Origin: an uncultured Acetobacteraceae bacterium
GTDB taxonomy: Bacteria > Pseudomonadota > Alphaproteobacteria > Acetobacterales > Acetobacteraceae
Length of the DNA stretch: 59,054 bases
Direction of reading: 5' to 3'
Assembly: GCA_903918195.1 (NCBI GenBank)
Contig: CAIXDS010000408.1
Coordinates: forward strand, 1 to 59,054
The position numbers and the translations under genes are program-made. Below the pieces are notes generated by a model that saw nothing but the letters and a program-made list of their open reading frames with translations, was not told the origin of the DNA and did not search any database. The first letter of the stretch is position 1. The number at the start of each line of letters is the position of its first letter. Of the stretch, positions 16,754 to 25,522 are shown in pieces.

Positions 16754-18084
16754 GCTGGAGCAGCCGGGTTGTCTGGCAGGAAGGCATGTTCCTACGTGCC
16801 CAGCACTTCCAGCAGCAAGATCGCTGGACCGAGCATGCGCTGAAATCCCGCGTCGCCGCGCTCGGCCCGTACTGGTGGGGCCTCGGCGAGCTGGCGATCG
16901 ACCGCGACGCGCTGGCGATCGGCCGTTTCGCGGTGCACACGGCCGCCGGCGCGTTTCCCGACGGCACGCCCTTCGGCTTCCCCGGCGGCGACGCCGACGA
17001 ACCGGCGCCGCTCGAGCTGGGCGATCAGGTGCGCGACAGCATTGTCTATCTGGCCCTGCCGTCCCCGGCACCCTATGCACTGCAGGTGGGCGAGGCCGGG
17101 CGCGATGAGGACAAGCGTTTCACCGCGCGCGATTTCCAGGCGACGGACACGCATTCCGGCTCGCCGGAGCCCGCCGATCTGGTGGTCGGACGGCTGCGGC
17201 TGCGGTTGATCCTGGGGGAGGACGACCGCGCCGGCTATCAGGGCATCGCGCTGGCCCGGGTGCGCGAAGTGCTGCCCGATCGCAAGGTCACCCTGGACGA
17301 GCGGTTCATCCCGCCGGTTCTGTGCTGCCGTGCGGCCTTGCCGCTGTCCGGCTTCATCACCGAGCTGGTCGGCATGATCAACCAACGCAGCGAGGAACTC
17401 GCGGCGCGGCTGACCGGCGGCGGCAGCCGGGGCGTTGCCGAGCAGGCCGACTTCCTGTTGCTGCAGACAGCCAATCGCTGGCTGCCGCTGCTGCGCCATT
17501 GGGCCGCCGCCGCGGTGCTGCACCCGCAACAGCTCTTCGAGACGCTGGTACAGATGGCCGGCGAGTTCGCCACGTTCGCTGATTCGTCGCGCCGTCCGGG
17601 GGTCTATCCCGCCTATCGGCACGACGATCTGCAATCCAGTTTCGCCCCGGTGATCGCCGATCTGCGCCGCTTGCTGTCGATCGTGGTCGGTCCGGGGGTG
17701 GTCGAAATTCCGCTGCAGGAACTGCGGTATGGCGTGCGCCGCGGCACGCTGACCGACCGCACCGTGCTGCAGGGGGCGGCCTTCTACCTGGTGGTGCGCG
17801 CCGCCGTCCCGGGCGAGGCGCTGCGCCGGCTGTTCCCGGCCACGGTGAAGATCGGCGCCATCGAGCAGATTCAACAACTGGTCAACGCGGCCGTGCCGGG
17901 CATCGCCATCCGTCCGCTGCCGGTCGCGCCGCGTCAATTGCCGTTCTTCCCCGACGCCAACTATTTCGAACTCGACCGCGGCAGCCCGCACTGGGCGCAG
18001 ATGCAGAATTCGGCCGCTTTCGGCATCCACGTGTCCGGCGAGTTCCCCAATCTGCAGATGCAGCTCTGGTCGGTCCGCGCATGA
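16750..18084 (+). CDS. tssK: T6SS baseplate-membrane connector TssK
   Basis: TssK trimers link the baseplate to the TssL/TssM membrane complex. The 444-residue protein has the family signature at its start, VVWQEGMFLRAQHFQQQDRW. It also has GLGELAIDRDALAIGRF, a central CCRAALPLSGFITEL with HPQQLFETLVQMAGEF, and the C-terminal FFPDANYFELDRGSPHW block. It overlaps tagH and tssL by four bases each, so the three are co-translated. No lesion is visible. Confidence 0.94.
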   Translation: MSWSSRVVWQEGMFLRAQHFQQQDRWTEHALKSRVAALGPYWWGLGELAIDRDALAIGRFAVHTAAGAFPDGTPFGFPGGDADEPAPLELGDQVRDSIVYLALPSPAPYALQVGEAGRDEDKRFTARDFQATDTHSGSPEPADLVVGRLRLRLILGEDDRAGYQGIALARVREVLPDRKVTLDERFIPPVLCCRAALPLSGFITELVGMINQRSEELAARLTGGGSRGVAEQADFLLLQTANRWLPLLRHWAAAAVLHPQQLFETLVQMAGEFATFADSSRRPGVYPAYRHDDLQSSFAPVIADLRRLLSIVVGPGVVEIPLQELRYGVRRGTLTDRTVLQGAAFYLVVRAAVPGEALRRLFPATVKIGAIEQIQQLVNAAVPGIAIRPLPVAPRQLPFFPDANYFELDRGSPHWAQMQNSAAFGIHVSGEFPNLQMQLWSVRA

Positions 18085-19472
18085 GCGACAACCCATTCCT
18101 GGAACCGGATGACAACGAACGAACCGTGCTGTTCCGTCCGGTTCCGGGCGGCCGTCAGCCCGCCCCCACTCCCCCTTCGGACGCGCCGCCGCACGCCCGT
18201 GGCGGCGCTGCACCGGCAGCCGCCGGGCCAGCCTCTCCAAAGCCGCCACCGGCGGGGGAGCCGATCGGGAAGCTGGAGACCGGGCAATCGCCGCTGATTG
18301 CCGCGGCGACGCCATTGCTGCAACTGCTGGGGCGGCTGCGTGATACATTCAGCCCGCCCGATCCCGGCGAATTGCGGCTGCGCAGCATCCAGGCGGTGCG
18401 CGCGTTCGAAGCCAGCGGCCGCGCGGCGGGCTTGCCGACCGAGGTCCTTCATCCGGCGCGCTATGCGCTGTGCGCCAGCGTCGATGACGTGGTGCTGCAC
18501 ACGCCGTGGGGTGCCGCGAGCCCCTGGGTCCAGGCCTCGCTGGTTTCGACTTTCCATCAGGAGGTGGTCAGCGGCGTTGGGTTCTTCGACCAGTTGACCG
18601 CGCTGAAGCGGGAGCCGGCGCGCCACCTGATGCTGCTCGAACTGATGTACATGTGCCTGTCGCTGGGCTACCAGGGCCAGTACCGGCTGTCGCGCCAAGG
18701 CCCGGCGCAGCTCGAGCACCTGCGCGAGGACCTCTATCAAACCATCGTCCGGTTGCGCCCGCCCTACGAGCAGGGCCTGTCGCCGCGCTGGAAAGGCGTG
18801 CTCGCGCCGTATCTCCCGGCGCGCGCGATGGTGCCGGTCTGGGTGATGGCCATGGTTGCGGTTGCCGTGGTCGCGGTGTGGTGGGGTGTCCTGTCCGCCC
18901 GGCTCAACGGCGCCTCTGAGCAGGCGTTCAACCTCGCCGCCGGGCTGCCGCCGCTGCAGATGCCGGGACTGGAGCGCCCACCGTCGGTCGCGGCCCCGCG
19001 GCCGGCCGCCCCGCCGCCGGCGCCTGAGCCCTCGGCGGTGGCGCAGACACTGCATCGCTTCCTGCAGCCGGAAATCGACGCCCGCGAAGTGATCGTGTGG
19101 GAGACGCCGCAGACCGTGGAGGTCCGCATCTTCAACCGCGGCATGTTCGCGTCCGGCAGCGCCACCGTGCAACCGGCATTCATGTCGTTGTTAGAGCGTA
19201 TCGGTGAGGCCCTGAACGAAGAGTCGGGGCGGGTCCTGCTGACCGGCCACACCGACAACCAGCCGATCCGCGACGCCCCCTTCCCGTCGAATTACCAGCT
19301 CTCGGTGGCGCGCGCGAAGGCGGCGAGCGTGATCATTCTGCAGCGGCTGCGCGACCCTGCGCGACTGGTGATCGAAGGCCGCGCCGACAGCCAGCCGATC
19401 GACTCGAACGACACCCCGGCGGGACGCGAACAAAACCGGCGGATCGACGTAATCCTTCAGCGGCAGGGCTAA
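18081..19472 (+). CDS. tssL: T6SS inner-membrane protein TssL with OmpA-like domain
   Basis: TssL (DotU/IcmH) is the inner-membrane partner of TssM and binds TssK. The 463-residue protein has three parts. The acidic N-terminal tail carries the motif NERTVLFRPVPGGR, with Thr15. The cytoplasmic DotU domain contains EVLHPARYALCASVDDVVL and SLVSTFHQEVVSGVGFFDQL, and is followed by one membrane helix near residues 250-272. The periplasmic OmpA-like peptidoglycan-binding domain has LTGHTDNQPI, then SNYQLSVARAKAASV (about 335-463). In Agrobacterium tumefaciens the corresponding TssL threonine is phosphorylated and recruits the FHA protein. The OmpA domain may anchor the complex to the wall, which could matter because no tssJ is present. 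Confidence 0.93.
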   Translation: MSDNPFLEPDDNERTVLFRPVPGGRQPAPTPPSDAPPHARGGAAPAAAGPASPKPPPAGEPIGKLETGQSPLIAAATPLLQLLGRLRDTFSPPDPGELRLRSIQAVRAFEASGRAAGLPTEVLHPARYALCASVDDVVLHTPWGAASPWVQASLVSTFHQEVVSGVGFFDQLTALKREPARHLMLLELMYMCLSLGYQGQYRLSRQGPAQLEHLREDLYQTIVRLRPPYEQGLSPRWKGVLAPYLPARAMVPVWVMAMVAVAVVAVWWGVLSARLNGASEQAFNLAAGLPPLQMPGLERPPSVAAPRPAAPPPAPEPSAVAQTLHRFLQPEIDAREVIVWETPQTVEVRIFNRGMFASGSATVQPAFMSLLERIGEALNEESGRVLLTGHTDNQPIRDAPFPSNYQLSVARAKAASVIILQRLRDPARLVIEGRADSQPIDSNDTPAGREQNRRIDVILQRQG

Positions 19473-19476
19473 ACCG

Positions 19477-22400
19477 ATGCAGCCGATTCGCCGCATCCTC
19501 ACCTCACGCTGGGTCCTGACCGGGATCGGCATGGCCGCCGCCGGCCTGATGGTCTGGCTGTATGGCCCGTTCCTCTCCGCACTGGAGGGTACGCTGCCGC
19601 GCGTGGTGGCGTTGTTCGTCATGACATTTGGCTGGATCGGCGTTAACGCCGCGATCGACCACTCGCGGCGGCGGGCGGATCGGCACCTGAGTGCAGGGGT
19701 CACCCAGGCTGATGCCGCCCCCGCGGGTGCCGAGGATGTCGCCGAGCAGCGCGAGCGGCTCGACCGGGCGATGCATTTGCTGCGCCAGGCGCGCGGCACC
19801 CGTGGCTACCTCTATGAGCAGCCCTGGTACGTGATCGTCGGCCCCCCCGGCGCCGGCAAAACCACCGCGCTCGCCAATGCCGGGCTGCGCTTTCCGCTGG
19901 CTGCTGAACTGGGCGCCGACGAGGTGAAGGGGGTTGGCGGCACGCGCTATTGCGACTGGTCGTTTACCGATGAGGCGGTCCTGATCGACACCGCCGGCCG
20001 CTACACCACCCAGGATTCCGATGCCGCGACGGATCGTGCCGGCTGGGAGGGCTTTCTCGATCTGCTGCGCCGCACCCGCCCGCGCCAGCCGCTGAACGGC
20101 GTGATCGTGGCGATCGCGGCTGGTGAGCTTGCCCAGGCGCCGGCCGCCGAGCGGCGGGCACATGCGCGGGCCATCCGCGCCCGCATCAAGGAGCTCACCA
20201 GCCGGCTCGGCGCCCGTATCCCGGTCTATGTGGTGTTCACCAAGCTCGACCTGATCCGCGGCTTCACCGATTTCTTCGACGATCTGGACCGCGAGCGGCG
20301 TGCCCAGGTCTGGGGCGTTACGTTTCCCCTGGCCAGCGACCATGCCGGGCCGGCGGGCCGCTTCGCGCAGGAGTTCCAGGCCCTGACCGCGCAGCTTTCC
20401 GTCCGCGTGATCGACCGGCTGCAGGCCGAGCGCAGCCCGGAACGCCGCGCCGCGATCGCTGACTTCCCGGTCCAGTTCGCCAGCCTCGAAGCACCGCTGG
20501 CGGCTTTCGTCGACGAGGCGTTCGGCGGCACGCGACTCGACCCGGCGCCGTTCCTGCGTGGCCTCTATTTCGCCTCCGCCACCCAGGAAGGCAGTCCAAT
20601 CGACCGGCTGGCAGCAACGTTGGCGCGCGGCTTCGGCATCGATCAGCGCCGCACGGAGGCGTTGCGTCCGATGCAGGGGCGCAGCTATTTCCTGGAGACG
20701 CTGCTGAAGCAGGTCGTGTTCGGCGAGGCGATGCTGGTGACGCGCAATCCGCTTGCCGCGCGCCGCCACCGGCTGCTGCGCGCGGCTGCCTGGAGCGTGT
20801 TCGGGCTGGTCATCCTCGGCGGCGTTGCCGGACTGTGGTTCACGGCTGCCGTCGCCAGCAGCGGCGAGCAGCGCTTCGACAGCGCGCTGGCTGCGTATAA
20901 GCACGACCTCGAGGTGGCCCGGCTCGATCCGGTGCCAATCGCGGCGTCCGACCTGCCACGCGTGAAGCCACTGCTCGACAAGGCGCGCGCCTTGCCGTTC
21001 AGCGATGCCGACCCGGCAGCAAACGACGCCGCGTTCGGGCTGTCGCAGCGCGACACGCTGCACGGCGCGGCCAAAGCTGCCTATCGGCGGGCACTGGAAC
21101 GGATCCTGCTGCCGCGGCTGATCTCCAGCGTTGAGGCACGCCTGCGCACCCGGGCGACCAACCTCGATGCGCTGTATCGCGCCACCCGCGTCTATCTGAT
21201 CCTGTGCCTTCGCGGCCCCATGGACCGGGCGATGGTGCGGGACTGGATGCAGGCGGAGTGGGCCAGCTCCTATGCGAGCGCCTCGCTGGCAACCTTCCGC
21301 GCCGAATTGCTGTCCCACCTGGATGCATTGCTGGCGCAGCCGATCGAGGAGAACGCTGGGTCCGTCCCCTACGACCCGGTGCTGCTGGCACAGTCGCAGG
21401 CGCTGCTTGCCAAAATCAGCGTGCCCGCGCGTGCCTATGCGTTGCTGCGGTCGTCGCCGGCAGCCGCGGCAGTCCCCTCCTTCATTCCGGCCGATGCGAT
21501 CGGCGCGCTGGCCGCCGAGCATCTGGTCCGCCCGTCCGGACGGACGCTGACCGATCCGATCCCCGGGCTGTTCACCCTGGCGGGCTTGCAGACTGCGATC
21601 CTGCCGGAACTGCCCAAGACGACCGAGCAGGCGATGCGCGAAAGCTGGGTGCTGGGCGAGGCCACCCATTTCGATCCCGCCGATGTGATGGCGCGCCAGC
21701 GCACCGAGCACGACGTGCTCGCGCTCTATGCGCACGACTATCAGGCCGTCTGGGACGCACTGCTGGCTGACCTGGACGTGGTACCGCCGGCCGGCGCCAC
21801 AGCGGCAGCGGCGGATTTCAGCGTATTCACCTCGCCGCAGGGGCCGATCAAGCTGCTGATGGCCGCGGTGGTGCGGCAGTTAGGGGTGGCTCAGCCGCCG
21901 GCCTCGGCGTCCGGCGACGCGGCGTCGAAGCCACCGCCGGTGCCCGACCCGGCGATCCTGGCGGTGGATGCGCATTACCGCGAGCTGCGGGAGTTCGTCG
22001 AAAAGGGCCAGCTGGACCTTGTGTTGGGCAGGCTGGATCAGGTTCGCCAGCAAATCGACGCCCAGGTGGCGGCCAGCGCCGGCGGCGGCGGGCCGGCGCT
22101 GACGCCGGGCCTCGATGCCGCGCGGGTGCTCCAGAAGATCGCGGAAGGAGCCCCGCTCCCGATCGCGCGCTGGCTGAAGACGCTGGCCCAGCGTGGCCAC
22201 GATGAGATCGACGACATCAGCCACCAGCACGCCACGGCGGCCTTCTCCGGGGCGGATGGCGCGCAATCCTTGTGCCAGCAGGTGGTGCAACATTTCCCGT
22301 TCCGCCCGTCTGCGCGCGACGACGCGCCGCTGGCTGGCTTCACCGAGCTGTTCGCGCCGAACGGGCGTCTCGACGCCTTCTTTACCCAGTTCGTGCGCCC

Positions 22401-22932
22401 GTACGTCGACACCACCCAGAAGACCTGGCGGCTGCGCGATCCGGCCGGCACCCAGGCACCGGTAACGGCGGAGGGCGTCGCCGCGTTCCAGCGCGCCCAG
22501 GCCATCCGCGACATTTTCTTCGGCTTCGGCGGCAGCGAGCCGCGGCTGCACTTCGCGCTGCGCCCGGGGCCATTGGATCCCGGCGCCCATCAGGTCACGT
22601 TGGACTTCGGCGGCATCACCACGTCATGGACGCAAACCGGGCCGACCAGCGTCGCGCTTCTCGACTGGCCGTTTCCGACCGGCGTGAACGACGTGCATGT
22701 TGTGTTCGATCCGCCCAGCGACGGGCCGGAGCTGCAACAGAGCGGACCCTGGGCGCTGTTCCGGCTGCTGAAGGAGGCCAGGCTCGACCGCAGCGGCAAC
22801 GGCAACACGGTCACGCTACAGCAGGGCGAACGTCAGGCGCGCTTCGATCTGCCCTTGGCCGCTGGTACTGCGCGCAGTCCGTTCGATCCCGAACTGCTGG
22901 CCTCGTTCAAATGCCCGGTGCTGCGCCCGTGA
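19477..22932 (+). CDS. tssM: T6SS inner-membrane protein TssM (IcmF)
   Basis: TssM spans the envelope and forms the T6SS channel with TssL. The 1151-residue protein has two N-terminal membrane helices (about 12-30 and 42-60) and a cytoplasmic NTPase-like domain with Walker A GPPGAGKTT (122-130) and the switch-like LIDTAGRY. A third membrane helix lies near residue 435, and a large periplasmic region ends in ...FKCPVLRP. Family blocks such as VYVVFTKLDLIRGFTDFF and the RGLYFASATQEG motif are present. The Walker A lysine is intact. It starts four bases after tssL. Confidence 0.95.
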   Translation: MQPIRRILTSRWVLTGIGMAAAGLMVWLYGPFLSALEGTLPRVVALFVMTFGWIGVNAAIDHSRRRADRHLSAGVTQADAAPAGAEDVAEQRERLDRAMHLLRQARGTRGYLYEQPWYVIVGPPGAGKTTALANAGLRFPLAAELGADEVKGVGGTRYCDWSFTDEAVLIDTAGRYTTQDSDAATDRAGWEGFLDLLRRTRPRQPLNGVIVAIAAGELAQAPAAERRAHARAIRARIKELTSRLGARIPVYVVFTKLDLIRGFTDFFDDLDRERRAQVWGVTFPLASDHAGPAGRFAQEFQALTAQLSVRVIDRLQAERSPERRAAIADFPVQFASLEAPLAAFVDEAFGGTRLDPAPFLRGLYFASATQEGSPIDRLAATLARGFGIDQRRTEALRPMQGRSYFLETLLKQVVFGEAMLVTRNPLAARRHRLLRAAAWSVFGLVILGGVAGLWFTAAVASSGEQRFDSALAAYKHDLEVARLDPVPIAASDLPRVKPLLDKARALPFSDADPAANDAAFGLSQRDTLHGAAKAAYRRALERILLPRLISSVEARLRTRATNLDALYRATRVYLILCLRGPMDRAMVRDWMQAEWASSYASASLATFRAELLSHLDALLAQPIEENAGSVPYDPVLLAQSQALLAKISVPARAYALLRSSPAAAAVPSFIPADAIGALAAEHLVRPSGRTLTDPIPGLFTLAGLQTAILPELPKTTEQAMRESWVLGEATHFDPADVMARQRTEHDVLALYAHDYQAVWDALLADLDVVPPAGATAAAADFSVFTSPQGPIKLLMAAVVRQLGVAQPPASASGDAASKPPPVPDPAILAVDAHYRELREFVEKGQLDLVLGRLDQVRQQIDAQVAASAGGGGPALTPGLDAARVLQKIAEGAPLPIARWLKTLAQRGHDEIDDISHQHATAAFSGADGAQSLCQQVVQHFPFRPSARDDAPLAGFTELFAPNGRLDAFFTQFVRPYVDTTQKTWRLRDPAGTQAPVTAEGVAAFQRAQAIRDIFFGFGGSEPRLHFALRPGPLDPGAHQVTLDFGGITTSWTQTGPTSVALLDWPFPTGVNDVHVVFDPPSDGPELQQSGPWALFRLLKEARLDRSGNGNTVTLQQGERQARFDLPLAAGTARSPFDPELLASFKCPVLRP

Positions 22933-22975
22933 GGGACGGCCGCCCGGACGGTCCGGCAAGTCGCCGCGGCAGGCG

Positions 22976-23539
22976 ATGAACACGGCGCGCTGCGGCTTCG
23001 ACGGCAAACTTCCCAGCCGGGGAGATTTCGTCGGGTCCGGCTTGCCGCGGTCATTCCTGGTGCCATGGCAGGCTTGGGTGAGCGCGGCCCTGGTGGCCAG
23101 CCGGGCCGCGTTGGGAACGGCTTGGCTGCCGGCATGGCTGGAAGCGCCAATCTGGCGATTTACTCTGCCGGGCGGGGCGTGTGGCGCGGATGCCGTGCTC
23201 GGATTGCTGCTGCCGAGTGTCGATCGGGCGGGCCGCCATTATCCATTGACCGTCGCCGCCGTGTTCGACGGGCGTGTAGCGGCGCCCGATGCCGAGGCCG
23301 GCCGGCTCTGGCTGGACGCGGCCGAGTCGTTGGCACTGGACGCGGTGGCCCATGATCGCGCGCCCGAGATGCTGATGGAAGCATTGGCCGGAGTGCCGCC
23401 ACCGGCAGCGGGCGGCGTGGCCGGTGCGGGAGCGTGGTGGAGCACGGGCAGCCCACGCGTACCCGGCCTGCACCTGGAACTGGCCGGCTGCCCGGCGCCC
23501 GGGTGTTTTGCCGGCATGATCGATGCGGGCCTGACATGA
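22976..23539 (+). CDS. tagF: T6SS regulator TagF (ImpM family)
   Basis: TagF represses T6SS after translation, in Agrobacterium through the FHA protein. The 187-residue protein has the family start CGFDGKLPSRGDFVGSGLPR, then FLVPWQAWVSAAL. It also has FTLPGGACGADAVLGLLLPSVDRAGRHYPLTV and a C-terminal WWSTGSPRVPGL. It is the short form, not fused to a phosphatase; pppA is a separate gene and overlaps its stop by four bases. That layout mirrors the fused TagF-PppA proteins of other species. Confidence 0.88.
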   Translation: MNTARCGFDGKLPSRGDFVGSGLPRSFLVPWQAWVSAALVASRAALGTAWLPAWLEAPIWRFTLPGGACGADAVLGLLLPSVDRAGRHYPLTVAAVFDGRVAAPDAEAGRLWLDAAESLALDAVAHDRAPEMLMEALAGVPPPAAGGVAGAGAWWSTGSPRVPGLHLELAGCPAPGCFAGMIDAGLT

Positions 23540-24273
23540 CGGGCCCGTTCGAATTCCGCTCCTTCAGTCTAACCCATCCGGGCGCAAAGCGCCGGCTGAA
23601 CGAGGACAGCTATGTTGACCGCCCGGAGGCCGGGATCTGGGCAGTGGCCGATGGCGTGGGCGGCAGCGAGGCCGGGGATGTCGCCTCCACTGCGATCAGC
23701 GCGGCGCTGATGGCCGTTCCGGCCGGGTTGTCAGGCGAGCAGATGCTGGCCGAACTGCGCCGGTGTCTGCAGGGCGTGCATGGCGAGCTGAGGGCCATGG
23801 CGGCGGCGCGTCTGCCGCCGGCGACGATCGCATCGACCGCGGTCGTGCTGATCGCAGCCGGAGCCTATTTCGCCTGCTTATGGGTCGGCGATTCCAGGAT
23901 CTATTTGCTGCGCGGCGGGAAGTTGCAGCAGCTGACGCGTGATCACAGCCTGGTGCAGGAGATGGTGGATGCGGGCCACATCCCGGCGGCCGAGGCGGAC
24001 CACCATCCGCGGGCCAATGTGATCACCCGTGCGATCGGAGCCGGCGATACGGGGCTGGAGATCGACAAGGTGACCGGTGCATTGCTGCCCGGCGACCGAT
24101 TCCTGCTGTGCAGCGACGGGCTGACGAAAGCCCTGAACGAGGTCGAACTGGTGGCGCTGCTGGGTGCACCCGAAGGAGCGCCGCTGACGGACCTGTTGAT
24201 CCAGGCCGCCCTGGCGCACGAGGCGAGTGACAATGTGACGGCGGTGACGGTGGAGGTGCGGGAGGGCCCCTGA
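23536..24273 (+). CDS. pppA: PP2C-type phosphatase PppA
   Basis: PppA removes phosphate from phosphothreonine and so turns T6SS activity down. The 245-residue protein has all PP2C metal-site motifs: RRLNEDSY (N22-E23-D24), VADGVGG (D39-G40), LWVGDSRIYLLR, DRFLLCSDGL and the C-terminal SDNVTAVTV. The ATG at 23536 overlaps the tagF stop (ATGA); a longer frame upstream is a shadow of tagF. There is no signal peptide or membrane segment. It is the last core T6SS gene of the plus arm. A matching kinase is not in this arm; the best candidate lies at 32955-34811. Confidence 0.92.
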   Translation: MTGPFEFRSFSLTHPGAKRRLNEDSYVDRPEAGIWAVADGVGGSEAGDVASTAISAALMAVPAGLSGEQMLAELRRCLQGVHGELRAMAAARLPPATIASTAVVLIAAGAYFACLWVGDSRIYLLRGGKLQQLTRDHSLVQEMVDAGHIPAAEADHHPRANVITRAIGAGDTGLEIDKVTGALLPGDRFLLCSDGLTKALNEVELVALLGAPEGAPLTDLLIQAALAHEASDNVTAVTVEVREGP

Positions 24274-24616
24274 CCGCGGGTGGCCCGACCGGCGGAAGGC
24301 CATGCCCTGCCGCGATTCTCTGGGCAACGTGTAACTCCTCGACCAAAACTGTCGGCACGCTCCTCACGATCATGCCGCCTTGGGCGGTCGTGGTGCTGAA
24401 AACGGCAGACGCACTCATGACCGAACGCGACATCAGAGCGAACCCCGCCATACACGTGGCCATGGCCCCGGACCGACGACGCGGGTTACCCGGTCTCCGG
24501 TCCTGCCACAGGAAGATCGACAGGCGTCCCGACTTCCTGCAATGCTTGTCGACAACAGGCAGCGTACTGGCGACAGGACCGGATCATCGGCGCGCCGCGA
24601 CCGACAGGAGGGATTC
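24274..24616. other. Gap between pppA and the GH19 gene, no gene recognised
   Basis: Short frames exist on both strands but none resembles a known protein or has a good ribosome-binding site. The end of the gap carries the strong ribosome-binding site of the next gene. No terminator with a clear T-tract was found. Confidence 0.5.
24606..24611 (+). promoter_or_regulatory. Ribosome-binding site that sets a GTG start
   Basis: A perfect AGGAGG lies five bases before GTG 24617. It shows that the GH19 gene starts at this GTG rather than at the in-frame codon about 237 bases upstream. Confidence 0.75.
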
Positions 24617-25522
24617 GTGGATTTCGTCTCATTTCCGTGGCCGTCCACGTCCGACGACATGTGCCCTGTCGGCCCGATATCTTGGCCAGGAGCCTGGGCG
24701 TCCTTCGTCAGGCCTGACCGTTACGACGCCGATCTCCTGCGCGCTGTCGCGCCACGCTATGTGACCAACAAGGCAAAAGGCGAATCGCAGCGCAAGATCA
24801 TCGACGCGATTGGCCGAGTACTGACCGAGACTCTGACGCAGTACAGCATGAACATTGACCTGCGCGCGGCGCACTTCATCGCGCAGACCTGCGAAGAGTC
24901 GGACGGTTTTGCCACCACCGAGGAATATGCCAGCGGCAGCGCGTACGAGGGGCGGGACGACCTTGGCAACACGCAGGAAGGCGACGGGGTCCGGTACAAG
25001 GGGCGCGGTCTGATTCAATTGACGGGACGAGGGAATTACGCGTCATACGGCAAACTTCTTGGCCTTGATCTTGTGAACGCACCGACGTTAGCGGCCGAAC
25101 CCGTGACGTCGCTGTTGATCGCCTGCGAATTCTGGAAACAGAATAGATTGAATGCCTACGCTGATCAGGATGATATCCTGAGTATCAGCAAGCTTATCAA
25201 TACTGGCCATATCGGAAACACCATGCCCAACGGGCTCAGCGCTCGCAAGACATATCTTGCCAAGGCAAAGGCGGCATTGGGATTGCCGGGACCGCAATCA
25301 GCGCCGACGGCGTCCTTCGGGCGATTGAAGCGAAATGACGTTGGCGCGGCAGTGCTTTCCCTGCAAAAGAGATTGACCGCTGCCGGATATGCGGTCTCGA
25401 TGGATGGGCAGTTCGGGACCTCAACCGAAACCGCGGTCAAGCGATTCCAACGCGCAAAGGGACTGACCGCCGACGGGGTGGCCGGACAAAAGACTCTGGC
25501 GGCACTGGGCGGACAGACATGA
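24617..25522 (+). CDS. GH19 lysozyme-like peptidoglycan hydrolase, candidate T6SS effector
   Basis: The 301-residue protein has an N-terminal tail of about 35 residues, then a GH19 (chitinase/endolysin type) domain at about 36-225. Key motifs are FIAQTCEESDGF (E94 probable acid), TEEYASGSAYEGR (E103 region), LGNTQEGDGVRYKGRG and LIQLTGRGNY. A peptidoglycan-binding domain follows (about 236-298: LKRNDVGAAVLSLQKRL and FGTSTETAVKRFQ). GH19 enzymes of this type cut the glycan strands of peptidoglycan. There is no signal peptide and no holin nearby, so Sec export and phage lysis are unlikely. The gene follows the T6SS and overlaps an exported protein gene by four bases, the pattern of an effector with its immunity gene. 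A relic prophage endolysin is the main alternative. Confidence 0.8.
   Translation: MDFVSFPWPSTSDDMCPVGPISWPGAWASFVRPDRYDADLLRAVAPRYVTNKAKGESQRKIIDAIGRVLTETLTQYSMNIDLRAAHFIAQTCEESDGFATTEEYASGSAYEGRDDLGNTQEGDGVRYKGRGLIQLTGRGNYASYGKLLGLDLVNAPTLAAEPVTSLLIACEFWKQNRLNAYADQDDILSISKLINTGHIGNTMPNGLSARKTYLAKAKAALGLPGPQSAPTASFGRLKRNDVGAAVLSLQKRLTAAGYAVSMDGQFGTSTETAVKRFQRAKGLTADGVAGQKTLAALGGQT

Noticed and set aside
19504..21735. Minus-strand open frame of 743 codons over tssM
   Set aside because: Antisense shadow of tssM; the plus strand has the Walker A motif and membrane helices.
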